Assembly: GCA_034698045.1 (NCBI GenBank)
Contig: JAQGAU010000122.1
Coordinates: 1-39,101 of the forward strand
Reading direction: 5' to 3'
Source: Paramacrobiotus richtersi
Taxonomy: Eukaryota > Tardigrada > Eutardigrada > Parachela > Macrobiotidae
Length of the DNA stretch: 39,101 nucleotides
Numbering within the stretch: position 1 is the first letter of the stretch; each line of letters opens with the position of its first letter. Positions 12,888-27,433 of the stretch are shown here, piece after piece. The position numbers and the translations under genes are program-made. The notes beneath the pieces are model-generated. The model saw nothing but the letters and a program-made list of their open reading frames with translations, was not told the origin of the DNA and ran no database searches.

Positions 12888-12895
12888 TATATAAT
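12888..12895 (+). promoter_or_regulatory. TATA box of the first ten-cysteine protein gene
   Basis: TATATAAT lies 101 bases upstream of the ATG at 12989, with a pyrimidine-rich TTCAGTCTTTACTT stretch about 20-30 bases further on that could be the start site. The paralogue at 27434 has TATATAAG at almost the same distance (99 bases), which supports a shared core promoter. Confidence 0.6.
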
Positions 12896-12988
12896 ATGTT
12901 CGCACGATTTCAGTCTTTACTTGTGCTGACTTTGCGTTGCGTAATTCTACATTTTTGTCTGAAATCGGTTTAATAACAGCTTTTTACA

Positions 12989-13389
12989 ATGACTTCAACA
13001 TCTTTTTGTTTGGTGTTGCTCCTTGGCCTGATTGCTTTTACATATACGGTAAGGTGGCCCTTCCGACACGAGTAAAACAAACGTAAACCAAAAGTCCGTA
13101 GTGTACAGTCTTGTGCGTACGTCTTCTTCTTTGTGCATAAACGATGATCGTGTTTCTTTGTGCATAGGTGCATGCAGGTGGAGGAGGGCTAGATGTTTGC
13201 CATGTGGGAGACTGGTGCTGTGCAAAGATGACGGGACCCAAGTCCTGGGACTGCAAACCCGACTTTTGCGACTCTTGCTGCAAAAAGACAGCCAAAGTCG
13301 ACAAACACGGCAAGAAGTTGGGCGGCAACTACAATACTGGCGAGTGTAATTCTCACATCGAGAGCGGTTATGGCTGTCTGTGTTCTTGA
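12989..13389 (+). CDS. Small secreted ten-cysteine protein, copy 1
   Basis: Two exons, 12989-13048 and 13168-13389, with a 119 bp phase-0 intron; 93 residues. Residues 1-23 form a typical signal peptide (hydrophobic core CLVLLLGLIAF, likely cleavage after VHA). The mature ~70 residues hold ten cysteines in the order C-x5-CC-x10-C-x4-C-x2-CC-x21-C-x9-C-x-C, with conserved GDWCC, KMTGPKSWDC and CCKKT stretches and a basic middle. The even cysteine number and secretion predict a disulphide-stabilised extracellular peptide. I do not recognise the family. Defence peptide, protease inhibitor, signalling peptide or toxin-like scaffold are all possible, and none is shown. The paralogue at 27434 shares the scaffold, intron position and promoter spacing. 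Confidence 0.88.
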
Positions 13390-13988
13390 ATAAGCTTCTC
13401 GTAGTACCATAAGCGACAGCCGTGGCGGGTTCTTTCGGTCGAAAGTACGTAAGAAATACACTCTGTGCTTCTCGACGCTGTGGATGACATGCTGTTAATT
13501 TGTCGCACTTCCTCTCATAATGAAACAATATGAGCCAGGAAGCTCTAGATCTGTACAAAATGTTTACCATATGTCAGTGTGCAAAATTTGACGATCAGTG
13601 TGCAAAATTTGACAAAGTAAAACTCTGTATGACACATCGTAATTCAGAGCCCTGTAAAGTGGCACACGCCCCTGAAAGGCGTAAGACCATATCTTGCAAC
13701 AACAATATATCGTCCTATAGTACAGTATACATTATGGACACTTATTCGTTCATCTCACGTACGCAGCATTCGGGGGAAAGTGATGTGCCATCTGCAGGTA
13801 GTTCAGGTGTCAACAGCATCCGCGGCGTCAGCTGCCATCTGGATTACTACTGAAGTAGTGAGTTTTTTACATTAGAAAATCTATAGGAAACCTTTAAAGA
13901 TAACCTTAGTTACAAACGTTTTTTTACTGCGCACAAAACATTGCCAAAAGCACAGAACTAGATAAGCATGATGTGAACACAATTAAAT
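13390..13988. other. Intergenic with a 21 bp tandem duplication
   Basis: Starting at 13574 and 13595, the stretch TCAGTGTGCAAAATTTGAC occurs twice with a 21-base period. An open frame at 13530-13853 crosses it but has no recognisable domain or signal peptide. I treat the region as the 3' flank of the ten-cysteine gene. Confidence 0.45.
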
Positions 13989-13989
13989 T

Positions 13990-16230
13990 TAAATGAGTTT
14001 CCAGCTGTTAGCAACTTAACCAACGTGCCAACTTGCGGACCGCAACACGTGCGTTTGCCTAAGGTACCCAAAGCTAAACATAGCTGTCATAGGATGACGG
14101 GAGAACTAATCCTGTTTCCATCGAGAATTGCTACAGACGCATTTCATAATGCTAAGCATCCACACTGCACTTGCGGTTAAATTCTTTCGTGTATATGAGT
14201 ATCATTATCGATGACCTTTACAGCAGAGAATCTCGTGGAAAAAACGATTAAAATATGTCTAATCACTGGTTCAGAACTATATCGAAGCCTTTGTTTTTCT
14301 TGATGCGATCCTTCGGTATTTGCTCGTGGTACAGGGCGAAAGAAAAACTCTCAGTTTATTCTGTTTTGGTCAAGGTTCTGATATCCCTCTCTGCATGAGC
14401 ACCCTAACTCTTGATACTCACACTTATTCTGATGCCTTGAGTACAACAACTCAGCCCAAACTGCAGCTGACCTTGACAGCGTTGTTGTTCATCATTTTCC
14501 AACTGTTTGGATTGCTGTATGTACTCGCCTTGTCTCTTCATGCAAAAAATCTGCCGCTGATAATGGAGTCAATGGGATTGCGCATGGAAACAGTGCCGCT
14601 GTAGCTTATCAACACAGTAACAATAATTTGCCTTTTTTTCTTTGGATTTTTGCTGCAACTTTGGGCTTTGCTTTTAAGGAAGTTGAAGTGCGATTAACCC
14701 GGCAGTTTCAGTCGAAGCATACCGAGTACGAGTTATTCGCTTTGGCTTACAGCACGCTGCCCTTTCGAAGTTGGTTACTGAACTAGATGATGTTTTCGAG
14801 CCCGATAAGTTGATTGGGCTTGCATATGAAATAATCGTCGTGATACTTCTGATTAGTGGAGTTATGGAAGCAACAACAGTCAAACTTGGTTACATATTTT
14901 CAGGTAGTATCATGGATAATATCTTCCGGTTGGTTTGGACGTTTTGGAAGTCCTACAATATGCTTTCTCACAGGATGGTCACCACTGCATATGTTAATAA
15001 TAAGCTAGCACACACATATGTATGTGGTCCAACTTGGAAAAGGTTGTCTCATACACGGATAAATATTATTGTCTATACATGATACATATATCTGTAGTGC
15101 ACGTGGTGTCTTCGTGCTCACTCGCTATATTTTGAGTTGTGCTTAACAGCAGATACATTGATCATTAAACCGGAAGTTCTAAACTTGCAGCCGCATGCCA
15201 TGGGATCGCTGTTGACCCGCATTTCCGAAGAAATTTACAATATATCGAGCTTGAGGGGAAAATCGTCAAAACATTGCACCGGCTACAGTTCAGTCAGGAA
15301 TTTACAGCATGGAAAATCTTCAGATTCAATACTGAGTTTATTCTGCCCATAAGCGCGACAGAGTGTATCGATGCTTGTATCTTTGTGTCGTATTAAGCGA
15401 ATTGATAATGATTTTCAGGTAGCCGGCATCTTCGTGACTTATCTGATTGTTGTCCATGAAATTAATTCGAAAAACGATCGTGTGCAGATCTCATTATGGA
15501 ACAGTGCTGCGTACGGTTGTAAGTTTGTAACTGCAATGTCACTGTTTAACTTCACCTTTGGACAGCGTGCTTGCATTGTATCCTACCTCAAATTTCCGGA
15601 CGCATGAAAGTGAGAGTAATATTAGAGCCATCACGGCCCATCAGCAACAGCGTTCCGCCAGACGGGCAACAATAATGTTTGTCTGGATTTGCATGCTCTG
15701 CTTGAAAGCTGTTCGTATTAAATAGCTCCGGATATTTTTTAACCGGCAGAACTATCTCCTAGGAGCGGAAACCCTGTCCAGCAGGACATATTTGCGGTTC
15801 TCGTTTACGACACTCGGTAGTCATTTTGCTAACGGAGAGCTAGTTTACTTTACCAAATTTTTGTAAACGATCAACGGTAGCGAGCCTACTAGAAGACGGG
15901 AACGCAGCTGTAAAGCGAATGAATACACATCAACCCTGGCTTAACGCAACTGAACTAGAAAAATTCTAACGCTTAAAGAATAAACTGCAAGCAAAATTGC
16001 GCACTGTCTGAGGAAGTATCGCACCGGAAGCGCTTGAACGAATCTGTTATTTCCCAACGAACCAGCGTTTTCGCACTATTTTGGAATCTAAAGTGCTACG
16101 GTGTTTAAGAATATTACTACACTGAATGACGGAAAACAATTTGAAATACGAGTACGGTACCGTGCGTTACGTCGTCATCGTGCAGAGGAAATTAGAAGTA
16201 CTTCTACTGTTTGACTGCAGGAAGTGGCAG
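13990..16230. repeat. Segmental duplication, copy A (partner 19745-22340)
   Basis: Colinear similarity with 19745-22340 covers the upstream flank (GAGTTTCCAG near 13994 and 19752, GCTAAACA near 14070 and 19803), the Gr-like pseudogene, and the downstream flank (GAGCGGAAACCCT near 15763 and 21722, GGTAGCGAGC near 15876 and 22022, and a TACCGTGC.TTACGTCGT stretch near 16158 and 22286). The two copies are separated by the CDK9 gene, which is not duplicated. Boundaries are approximate because the copies have diverged. Confidence 0.7.
14255..15607 (+). pseudogene. Gr-like receptor pseudogene, heavily eroded
   Basis: Starts like its neighbour (MSNHWFRTISKPLFFLMRSF against EHWFITLSKPFLFIMRSF at 19989). 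Defects, by comparison with the copy at 19989: a frameshift and TGA after KVLISLSA (~14385); loss of ~240 bp of helix-coding sequence at ~14601, leaving a TAG at the junction; a second deletion around 14745; a frameshift after the AHSI-equivalent stretch (~15260); and a splice donor changed from GTAAGC to ATAAGC at 15349. The last exon (15419-15607) still encodes VAGIFVTYLIVVHEIN. The number of lesions makes a functional receptor very unlikely. It arose with 19989-21469 by segmental duplication. Confidence 0.88.
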
Positions 16231-16239
16231 TGCAAAAGG

Positions 16240-16862
16240 CTTGATAGTTGATAACAGGCCTCATGATCAGTGCCACTGACATACTGAAGTGACGATGAAT
16301 TTTTTGCCTGTACATTGTCCAGTATACGTGTATTCGTAATCGTAAAAAGTAATCGTAAGTTGTTGATTAGGATCGGCCAAATAAAGCGCTCGATAAGGAA
16401 ACAGCCGCTTCACCAGGGGAAATCTCTTTCCGGTTGCAGGACAACCGCCCTGTGCGGTCGTACACGGTGGAAGCAAGCGAGTGCTCGAATTTGTGTTTGT
16501 GTCGATTTCATAATCGACAAGACTAAGGTTATGAAATCGACAAGTTTACAGACACCAGCTCCAGTGAACATAACTTTAGATCACGCAGAAATTGTATTTC
16601 TCAGTGAGTTTATTTCGCTTCTCGATTTGACGGTCTTATTCTTATGATTTTACGGTCACTCTTATCCATAGGAATCGCTCCCTAGGTGTCTAACGTTACC
16701 GAAGCAGGCCAAGTGGAGTTCCTAGAGTTCCTCGGTCTTCTCCGAAGATTACGCCTACGGCCTTCTGTGTTGTCCGGGCTTTGACGAGATCCATCTTGAC
16801 TTCATTTTTGGTTGGTGACAGGGATCATTCGCGTCGTACAGTCCTGATCATCTGTCAGAGCC
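16240..16862. other. Upstream region of CDK9
   Basis: Between the end of duplication copy A and the CDK9 ATG. Open frames at 16267-16647 on both strands show no domain. No clear TATA box is seen near 16800. It presumably holds the CDK9 promoter and 5' UTR. Confidence 0.45.
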
Positions 16863-18831
16863 ATGAGTTTCTCGCGTGGCCAACCTGCAGCTCTAACGGA
16901 AAATCCTGGAACACTTCCATCAAACAGTCATGAACGGTACAAGAGTCTTGGAGACATGAAATATCTACCCTGGATGACGGATATTTCCGCATATGAACGA
17001 CAGGCTAAAATTGGCCAGGGAACGTTTGGGTATGTAATGAAATATCACAGTTGTAATTTGTGAGATGTACATATTATTATTTTACTCTTTCGTAGTTTCG
17101 TTTAATCTATTATGCATTCGTTCGGAATTTATTCAAAAATAAACTGTTTGTCAGGTTCACGGAAAACTGAAATTTTTTTACAGGGAAGTATTCAAGGCCA
17201 GATGTGTTCGCACGGGGCGCTCCGTAGCTCTGAAGAAGATTCTCATGGACAATGAGAAAGAAGGAGTAAGTCTTTGACTCCTGGCATTTGCCGTAGATTA
17301 CAGCAACGGTATATTGTTGTTGGTCTGCGAAGTTTCCGCTTACGGCACTGCGGGAAATCAAAATTCTCCAGTGCTTCAGAAGTGAAAATTTAGTGGAGCT
17401 GGTGGATATTTGCAGTACCAGAGGTAGGCAAATAGCTATCAAGTCGGTGTTCTCTGTAGTAGACTGAGCAGAAATTCTGCATCGCAGCTTCCGAATTCAA
17501 CCGCTACCGCAGCACATTCTATCTCGTGCTCGAGTTCTGTGAGCACGATCCGGCTGGACTACTCAATAATCCCAGAGTACAGTTTACAGAGAGAGAAGTG
17601 AAAGGGATCATGTGGCAATTACTCAACGGATTGTACTTCATTCATTTTAATAACGCTCTCCATCGCGACATGAAAACCTCCAATATTCTCATCAACAAAG
17701 ATGGAGTATGTGCGCTTTCCAAAGATTGTTGACGACACTTGAAAAATCCTTTCAGGATCATTTCAGCGCTCCTTTTTTTCAGATCCTCAAGATCGCGGAT
17801 TTCGGATTGGCTAGGACATTCAGCCATCAAATGCGCGGAAACGTTCCGCCGAATCGATTTACCAATCGTGTCGTTACGCTGTGGTATCGGCCACCGGAAC
17901 TGCTCCTTGGTGATCGAAATTACGGACCAGCTGTGGATCTTTGGGGGGCTGGATGTGTAATGTGTGAATTGTGGATACGACGTCCCATCTTACAAGGTAA
18001 CAGTATTCGCGATCAGCAGTGATCGTCCAGGTTATCTGGTTAAACTCTCTGTCACAAATCACCATTACCGTTGTCCGTTGATCAGTCTGTAATATAACCT
18101 CGTTATACAGAAATTCTTTTCAGTAATGGTTTTTACTGAACGTCGTCGTGCCTGTACGTTTATTGGGCAAATGCCACTACACAGAACTACAAGCAGCGAA
18201 AATATAACAACTACGCAAATGAGACAGATTACCGAACCCCGTTGGGGGCGAACAACCACTTACGCACCCCAGTGTTGGGAGGCCAGTTGTCAAGGGTAGA
18301 CATCTTCTCGGCTTGGTCAGCGTATGAACCGACACGCGCAAACAAGCTATTCTTACGGCCAGCTTTAGCTGCGTAGACAAAAGCAAATCTCGTCGTGCCT
18401 TAACTACTGTACTCTCTTCTGCAGGAAACGATGAACATCATCAGCTACAACTGATCATTCATCTCTGTGGCTCCATAACACCGGCAACATACCCCGGTGC
18501 CCAGAATTTGGAATTGTACAACGCCCTGGAATTGCCGATGGATATCCGCCGTGACGTCAGACGACTTCTTAGCACGCATATCCATGATCCGTTGGCGCTG
18601 GATCTGCTCGATAAGATTTTCATACACGATCCCACGAAAAGGATTAACGCGGATACTGCGCTAAACCATGATTACTTCTGGATGGATCCAAAGGCACAAT
18701 CGTTGGCACCAAAGCTGAGATTACTGCGCCAGTCGAATTTCGAATTTATGTCGGCAGCCGGCAGTCGTGCACCTGGTCAGGCTCAGCACGTACGGAATTC
18801 TGCCGGAGGATTTGGAGATCGTGTTTTTTGA
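16863..18831 (+). CDS. CDK9: Cyclin-dependent kinase 9 (P-TEFb catalytic subunit)
   Basis: Nuclear Ser/Thr kinase that, with cyclin T, phosphorylates the RNA polymerase II C-terminal domain and promotes elongation. Six exons with matching phases: 16863-17029, 17184-17265, 17333-17423, 17488-17705, 17783-17996, 18425-18831; 392 residues against 372 in human. Seen: Gly loop IGQGTFGEVFKA (~54-65), VALKK lysine, [13 protein letters not shown] helix (the diagnostic PITALRE with one Ile-to-Leu change), [10 protein letters not shown], catalytic [15 protein letters not shown]-loop [20 protein letters not shown] with the activating Thr, and [11 protein letters not shown]. The C terminus ends GDRVF, close to the ERVF end of animal CDK9. 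The ATG at 16863 gives a ~47-residue N-terminal extension before the kinase domain. No key residue is missing. It is flanked on both sides by copies of the Gr-like duplication. Confidence 0.96.
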
Positions 18832-19744
18832 GTAATGTTTTGTTTTGGTAAAAGCGGTAGTTTCAAACCACAAAAATTATAATTATTTGGTTCGGATTTT
18901 TGTTGTTTAACCATTTATTACAGTACAGTAAATGTGAGTTGATAGTTTGGTTAATGATGGTTGAGTTGTGAAAAGGAAATGGCGACGTCAGGTCACCTGA
19001 AGATTCCATTATTAACCCGGCCACTAACAGTTCGAGAACTTTCAGAAAATGTTTGTCGTCTGAGTGACAAATTTGAAGGCAACCGAGAGCGTCACTTACT
19101 AAGTTCTCGAAGTGTTAATAAAGAAAAAAAGGAGCGCCGAAATTCAGCGAGATTCGAATTCGAGACTTACTTCACCCATTCTGCCGGAAAGTGCAAGGCA
19201 AGAAAGAGTTGTATTCGCTTTGAACCGGATCGCGAAATAACAAACCCAGCTAGCAAATGCAATCAGCTTTCGTTCTTATGTATCTGTACAGTATATACAT
19301 GTTGCTTTGAGTTCAGTATGAAGTGTAGAAACATGAGCTAAGAAACTCTGTATAATCTGCTGCGTGTCAGTGGCTGTCACAATAGTAATATGCCAGTCAG
19401 TGTGCTACGAATGCGCTTAAAAATTCGATAAATTTTTAGTATTCGATAGTTCGTAGAGTTGTATAAAGTTAAATACTTTGCAGCGTCTACAAGTTACCGA
19501 CACGAGCTGTCTCTTCTGTGATAGCTGGCGTCAAGGATTACGGTTCCGCTGTGCTAGGAAACGGACAAGAGGCATAGGATGCAGCACAGGAAGTTTTTCA
19601 AATGAATTATGAAAAAATACGTATAAAGCAAACTTTGCAAAAACGATCGATCTGGCCATACACCAAACATCGCCATCATGGCGATGGAGGATGGCGATGG
19701 AGATGATGGCGTCACCACATGCACGTTTGAGCCGAACACGAAGT
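18832..19744. other. Region downstream of CDK9
   Basis: Contains a possible polyadenylation signal AATAAAG near 19118 for CDK9 and a short GATGGC-rich tract near 19670-19710 with a small palindrome (ATCGCCAT, one base, ATGGCGAT). The only notable open frame is 18979-19341, described separately. Confidence 0.45.
18979..19341 (+). CDS. Hypothetical 120-residue basic protein (doubtful)
   Basis: Single open frame from an ATG (MATSGHLKIPLLTRPLTVRE) with a charged, Arg/Lys/Glu-rich first half and a Cys-rich hydrophobic tail. I recognise no domain. It lies 148 bases after the CDK9 stop on the same strand and a possible polyadenylation signal falls inside it, so it may simply be 3' UTR of CDK9. Confidence 0.2.
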   Translation: MATSGHLKIPLLTRPLTVRELSENVCRLSDKFEGNRERHLLSSRSVNKEKKERRNSARFEFETYFTHSAGKCKARKSCIRFEPDREITNPASKCNQLSFLCICTVYTCCFEFSMKCRNMS

Positions 19745-22340
19745 TCAGGTGAGTTTCCAGTTGTCTGTAAACAGGTGCACTTGCCTAATGGGATACTCTA
19801 AGGCTAAACAAACGTATGGCTGTCACAGCTGACGGAAGCAGTTACAGTACTCACAGTTGTCAGTTTCTACCGCGACATGCTGCAAACTTGGTAACAACGA
19901 TCGTTTACGAAGCAGTTACATTCTTTTGTGTAGGCAGAAAGTATCAGCAGTGGTGACCTGAAGTCGTTTACAGCAAAGGATCTTGAAAATGACGATGAAA
20001 ATGCCTGAACACTGGTTCATCACTTTATCCAAGCCTTTCTTGTTCATAATGCGGTCATTCGGTATCTGCCCGTGGTACACCACTGTGGAGCATAAGCTCT
20101 CCGTTTACTCTGTTTCGATCAAGGTGTTAATATCCCTTATCGCACTTACAAGTTAGTTCCCTAACCGTTGATACCTTCACCTATGCTGATGCCTGGATAA
20201 CAACAGCTCAGCCCAAACTGCAGCTGACATTAATAGCGTTACTGTTCATTATTTTCAAACTGTTTGGTTTGCTGTATATACTCATTCTGTCTGTTCATGC
20301 AACACAACTACCATTAATAATAGAAGCTATGAAACTCTGCATTCACACTATGCCATTAAAACCTAAAAGGTCCAGGCGTTATATCATTATTTCCTTCCTT
20401 GTATTTGCTGCTGCAGGACTCTGTACCGTCTATATACAGACATTCCGGGTACTTCTGGTTTGGTACCATACAACTGTGGTATTTGGATTGAAATTTCGGT
20501 CAGCATATGCCACTATCTTTCAGGCAGTGTCTATAACCATTATCAGCGCAACAACGACAATGTGTCTCTTTCCATTTGGATTTTTTGCTGCAAATCTAGG
20601 ATTTGCTTTTGAAGAAGTGGAAGGGCGCTTAGCCCAACAGTTCGTTGAGTATCAATCAGAACATACTAAGTACGAGTTATTCGCTTTGGAAGTTCTTAAC
20701 AGCCGGTCACGGCACTCTGCCCTTTCGAATATCGTTGCTGAACTAGATAATGTCTTCGCACCCGTAACATTGATTGGTCTGACATATGAAGTAATCGTCG
20801 TAATACTGTTGATTAGTGGAGTCATGGCAGAGACATCAGTGAAGCTTGGCTACATGTTTACGAATAGTGTTATGGATAGTGCGTTCTTGTTGGTTTGGAC
20901 GTTTTGGAACTTCTACCTGCTTGCTCACAGGATCGTTACCACTGCATATGTTCATAATAACGTATCGCGTCGTGCAGCTCTAGAAACGTTTGTCTCATAA
21001 AAGATCATTATCCCATACCGATCTTGCTAACTGTGTCTATTCGCTTATTTTTCTTCGGCAGCCTGTTGCTTGTAAGTTATCTACATTTATAGTTAAACCG
21101 AAAGTGTTAAACTTGCAGGCGCCTGCTATCGGATCACTCCTAGCCCGCATTTCCGAAGATATCGATCGAACTTGATCGGCAAATCGTTAAAACACTGCGC
21201 CGGCTACAGTTTAGTCCAGTGGAATTTACAGCATGGAAAATCTTCACATTTAATACTGAGTGCATTCTGTCCGTAAGCGTCATACCGAGTTACAGCGATG
21301 CTTGAACCTTTATTCTGAGTAACCGAATGCTGAGGTTAATTTTTAGGTGGTTGGCATCTTCGTCACTTATCTAATTGTTGTCGATGAAATGAATTCGAAA
21401 AACGGTTATTTCGAGATTTCACCACGTAACAGCGCTGCATGCGGCTGTAACTGCAATGTCACTGTTTAACTTTGCCTTTGACCGTGTTGCATATACAGTA
21501 ATATACTACTTTACCGAATCCTAACGAAGCTTTGAGTACCCCTAATCATATCATATCCACCTCGACGTTTTTTTCGCAAGAAGCTGGCAGGAATATCGAT
21601 ATCGCCTCAGAAATCCTGCTCCGGACCGGCATCATTAATGTCTCCCTCTGGATTTTCGTGTTCGAAAGCTTTTTGTATTCAGAGTTTCAGAATTATTTTT
21701 TATCGGCAGAGCTATCTGCTCTGAGCGGAAACCCTTCCCCTGGGACGGCTGGGAGTGTTTACGGTTCTCGTGTCACATCTCCATAACAGCACCAGAGATA
21801 AAGCTGACAAATTTCTGTAATTTTCTATGAATTACATTTTTGGTTTTGTGGCCAGGTAGGGGGTGGAGACATTTTTTCCCGGTAAACATGTCCCGGTAGG
21901 GGATATTATTGACGCAAACTGAGCTGTTACTTTGAACGAAATTCGGAATTTTTGTTGTTACCTGAGAGTTACTTTACGTTACCGAAGGTTTGGTAACGCT
22001 TAACGGTAGCGAGCTTAACGGTAGCGAGCTCATCAACTGCAATGTGTGGGATCGCAGTTGTAGGACGCTTCAGTAAAATAACTTGGATACAGGAACCGGA
22101 TTAGGAAAATGCAGACGCTTAAAGAATCAACTGCAATCTTGTCCCCTGAGTCCCTGACCTGGAAAGTGCTGCACCGGACGCACTAGAAGGAACATCAATT
22201 TCCAAACAAGCTAGCGTTTTCGTGCTAATATGCAATAGAAAATGGTGATGTTTACGGTGAATCACGCAAAACAAATACACAATACTGTACCGTGCTTTAC
22301 GTCGTTTTTGTACAGTGTAACCAAGCGTCACAAGAACGCG
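19745..22340. repeat. Segmental duplication, copy B (partner 13990-16230)
   Basis: Partner of the copy at 13990, colinear over the Gr-like pseudogene and both flanks. Copy B keeps the central helix-coding part that copy A has lost. A 15-base stretch GCTTAACGGTAGCGA is tandemly doubled within it near 21996-22028. Confidence 0.7.
19989..21469 (+). pseudogene. Gr-like receptor pseudogene with two frameshifts
   Basis: Exons 19989-20961, 21119-21272 and 21347-21469. The reading frame is broken at about 20141-20160, where KVLISLIALTS runs into TAG while the downstream frame resumes at SSLTVDTFTYADAW, and again near 21166-21170, inside the ISEDID...ELDRQIVKTLRRL stretch. Splice donors and acceptors are intact. 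The central frame (243 residues from 20269) is open and shows the usual hydrophobic segments. The final exon carries VVGIFVTYLIVVDEMN. Two single-base errors could also explain it, but its sister copy at 14255 is broken nearby in a different way, so I favour real inactivation. Confidence 0.8.
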
Positions 22341-23835
22341 TAAGGGTAGCACAATGCCGATTTTCATTGTGGATAACTGCCCTGGTCTCCAGTACAGCTA
22401 GTGCAACATGTGCCATGGCTTTAAGTTTTTAACCATAATGAAACGATAAATTCATCTTTCATTTAGACTTGCTACAAGCTGTTCGAAAGGTTCCTCAGCG
22501 CAGGAAACCCTAGGAATCTGAATGAGAACTAACAAATAGAGGGTTCACGAGGATCTAAAACCATGCCTTTCAGGTTATAATGACAGGTGCCCCGCTATCG
22601 TGAGAAATGTCAGTATGCTTGTTATAAGTGCCGCACGCATATGTATCCGTAGTAGGATATGGATATACCAGATCCCACTTTGCAGCGCGGTACATTACTT
22701 GACCGTACTTCGTGTGTTTATGTTTGTTAAACACTGGTGTGTTTCAGTACCGTAAGTTGGTTAAGTACTAAGTACTGCAGTAACGGATGCAGTGTTTTTT
22801 CTACTGTACAGATCTGTATTTTTAACTCTTTTCCCGCTTTGGGATCTGGAAATGCGGTGCATATCCACAGTTTAGTTTACAGTGATATGCACCAAAAGAT
22901 CCCTTTCCTGTTAGGTATTCGAATTCGTTATAATCGCAGGTTGCGTTTCTGAGGTATTAACACTGAAAACACAGGGCATAAGTATTAAGTGGCGCTTATG
23001 CTATTGAGTACGAAGTAGCTCTATAATCATAGTTGCCAGCTACGCAGAATAACAAAAATTTTCCGTTGTATGAACGAATGCATATCTCTACTGTACAGTA
23101 CTGCTTATCAACAGCATGACATCGATATCCGGTTATGCCGTGATAAGCGGGATGGTTGGTACTTGGTGCATCTCTGATCGCTAGGCTCGGAGATTTGACT
23201 GCTTCTCTCTTCTAGCCTGGGAGGTTCATTTTTAATTTTAGCCTTGCACTCCTTTTCGCCGTGAGTCAACGCGTGCCTTCCCTACACTGTACATCATCGG
23301 ATGATGATCATCCTGATTTCATTCCGTCAAAGACTCTTCGATAAGCGCTGCTAACTAAGCAAGTTGTTACATCGATGACTGAACATTCTGGCAAATGAAT
23401 GCGCTTAATACAGTAGGCATCCACTGACTTTGTCTGCGCACTGGAAAAATTTTAATAACAAAACCGGTTCACACGATGCCGTCACCAAAATGTATCATCA
23501 TGACCGCTGACTAAAAGATTACACCGGCGAGTGAGTGCCACAGCTGCGATATCTGAAGTCATATGGGCTGCGCTTACAGATGAAAGATAAGCAGCACAAA
23601 TACATACACATAAATATCGTACCGAAAACCTTGGAGGACGCTCGTCGATTACCGCTGGTAATGCCAGTAGTTGTTCAGTTTTCACTAGCACTAACTCTTG
23701 GTAAATTACTGCTTGACACGAACTGTTCGCCGGGATGAACGATTTAATACAAAGCTACTACTGGTAGTGTGATTTAAACTGAAATTTCGGTTGCTCCGCT
23801 TTTCTGTCGTTCGGCGCACTTATCGTTCAACCACC
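22341..23835. other. Intergenic upstream of the p38-type kinase
   Basis: Contains a stretch (about 22440-22990) that resembles 28560-28960 and is described separately. Open frames on both strands at 22119-22367, 22737-22952 and 23482-23738 show no domain. The p38 promoter is presumably in the last few hundred bases; no TATA box is evident. Confidence 0.45.
22440..22990. repeat. Dispersed duplicated non-coding segment, copy 1
   Basis: Matches 28560-28960 in the same orientation. Shared landmarks include CCTTTCAGGTT (22567 and 28680), GCTATC.T.AGAAAT (22593 and 28707) and a TCCACAGTTTAG stretch (22866 and 28872). No open frame is conserved between the two, so the segment is probably flanking DNA carried in an older local duplication or a degenerate repeat. 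Confidence 0.55.
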
Positions 23836-26766
<2,931 letters not shown>

Positions 26767-27334
26767 CGTTATAAAGTTAAAGCCCATTCTTTTCTTCGCC
26801 GTCCAGTTTTTTCACAAGACTGGCATGCCTGTTACCTTTCCGAGTGGTTTCTTAATCTTTGTCTTTCTTTTGCGTAATGGTAATTTACATGTACAGTGAA
26901 CACTTTTGACAAGCATATTAATTTTGATTTTCATGGCTGCAGCACGTTGAAACCTACTGAAGAACTACAATGAAAAGAAAATAAAAACATAAATCTGCCG
27001 ACGTTATCGGAAAAGTATGCGGTGTTGTAATCGTATTCGGCAAAAATGACATCTGTTTCTATGCTGTTGAACAGTCCGTGTCTTCAGCAGTAGCTAAACC
27101 GGATCACCAGCTCGCGCTCTTTCGCTAAACAAAGCGGAACTTTCCACGAAAACAAGTGACTATTTTGCAACAGGTTTAAAAACAACGATGAAAAATATAC
27201 GATTTTTTGTATATATGTCTGCTGCATTTAGCCCGCGGTTTATTCACGTAATATCAAAACAGCTGTGCAACAAACGCAACAACTTGTGTTTCTATCGCTG
27301 GTATCCGCTTTCGCTGTTTTCTCGTTGAGGTATG
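26767..27334. other. Intergenic between p38-type kinase and second ten-cysteine gene
   Basis: Carries a likely polyadenylation signal AATAAA at 26980-26985, 214 bases after the kinase stop codon, then AT-rich sequence leading to the TATA box at 27335. No gene is seen. Confidence 0.5.
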
Positions 27335-27342
27335 TATATAAG
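27335..27342 (+). promoter_or_regulatory. TATA box of the second ten-cysteine protein gene
   Basis: TATATAAG lies 99 bases before the ATG at 27434, almost the same spacing as in the paralogue at 12989 (101 bases). Confidence 0.65.
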
Positions 27343-27433
27343 TACACTTGTTAGCTGACATACGCATTCATTCTATTTCAGCAGTAGCTCTTTCCTTTTA
27401 TCATCGATTCATTAGCAGCGTAATTTTTTTGCG

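Noticed and set aside
12995..13570. 191-residue minus-strand open frame
   Set aside because: It lies antisense to the ten-cysteine protein gene, whose signal peptide, splice sites and paralogue are convincing.
13530..13853. 107-residue open frame with a repeated QCAKFD stretch
   Set aside because: The repeat is a simple 21 bp tandem duplication; there is no signal peptide, domain or paralogue.
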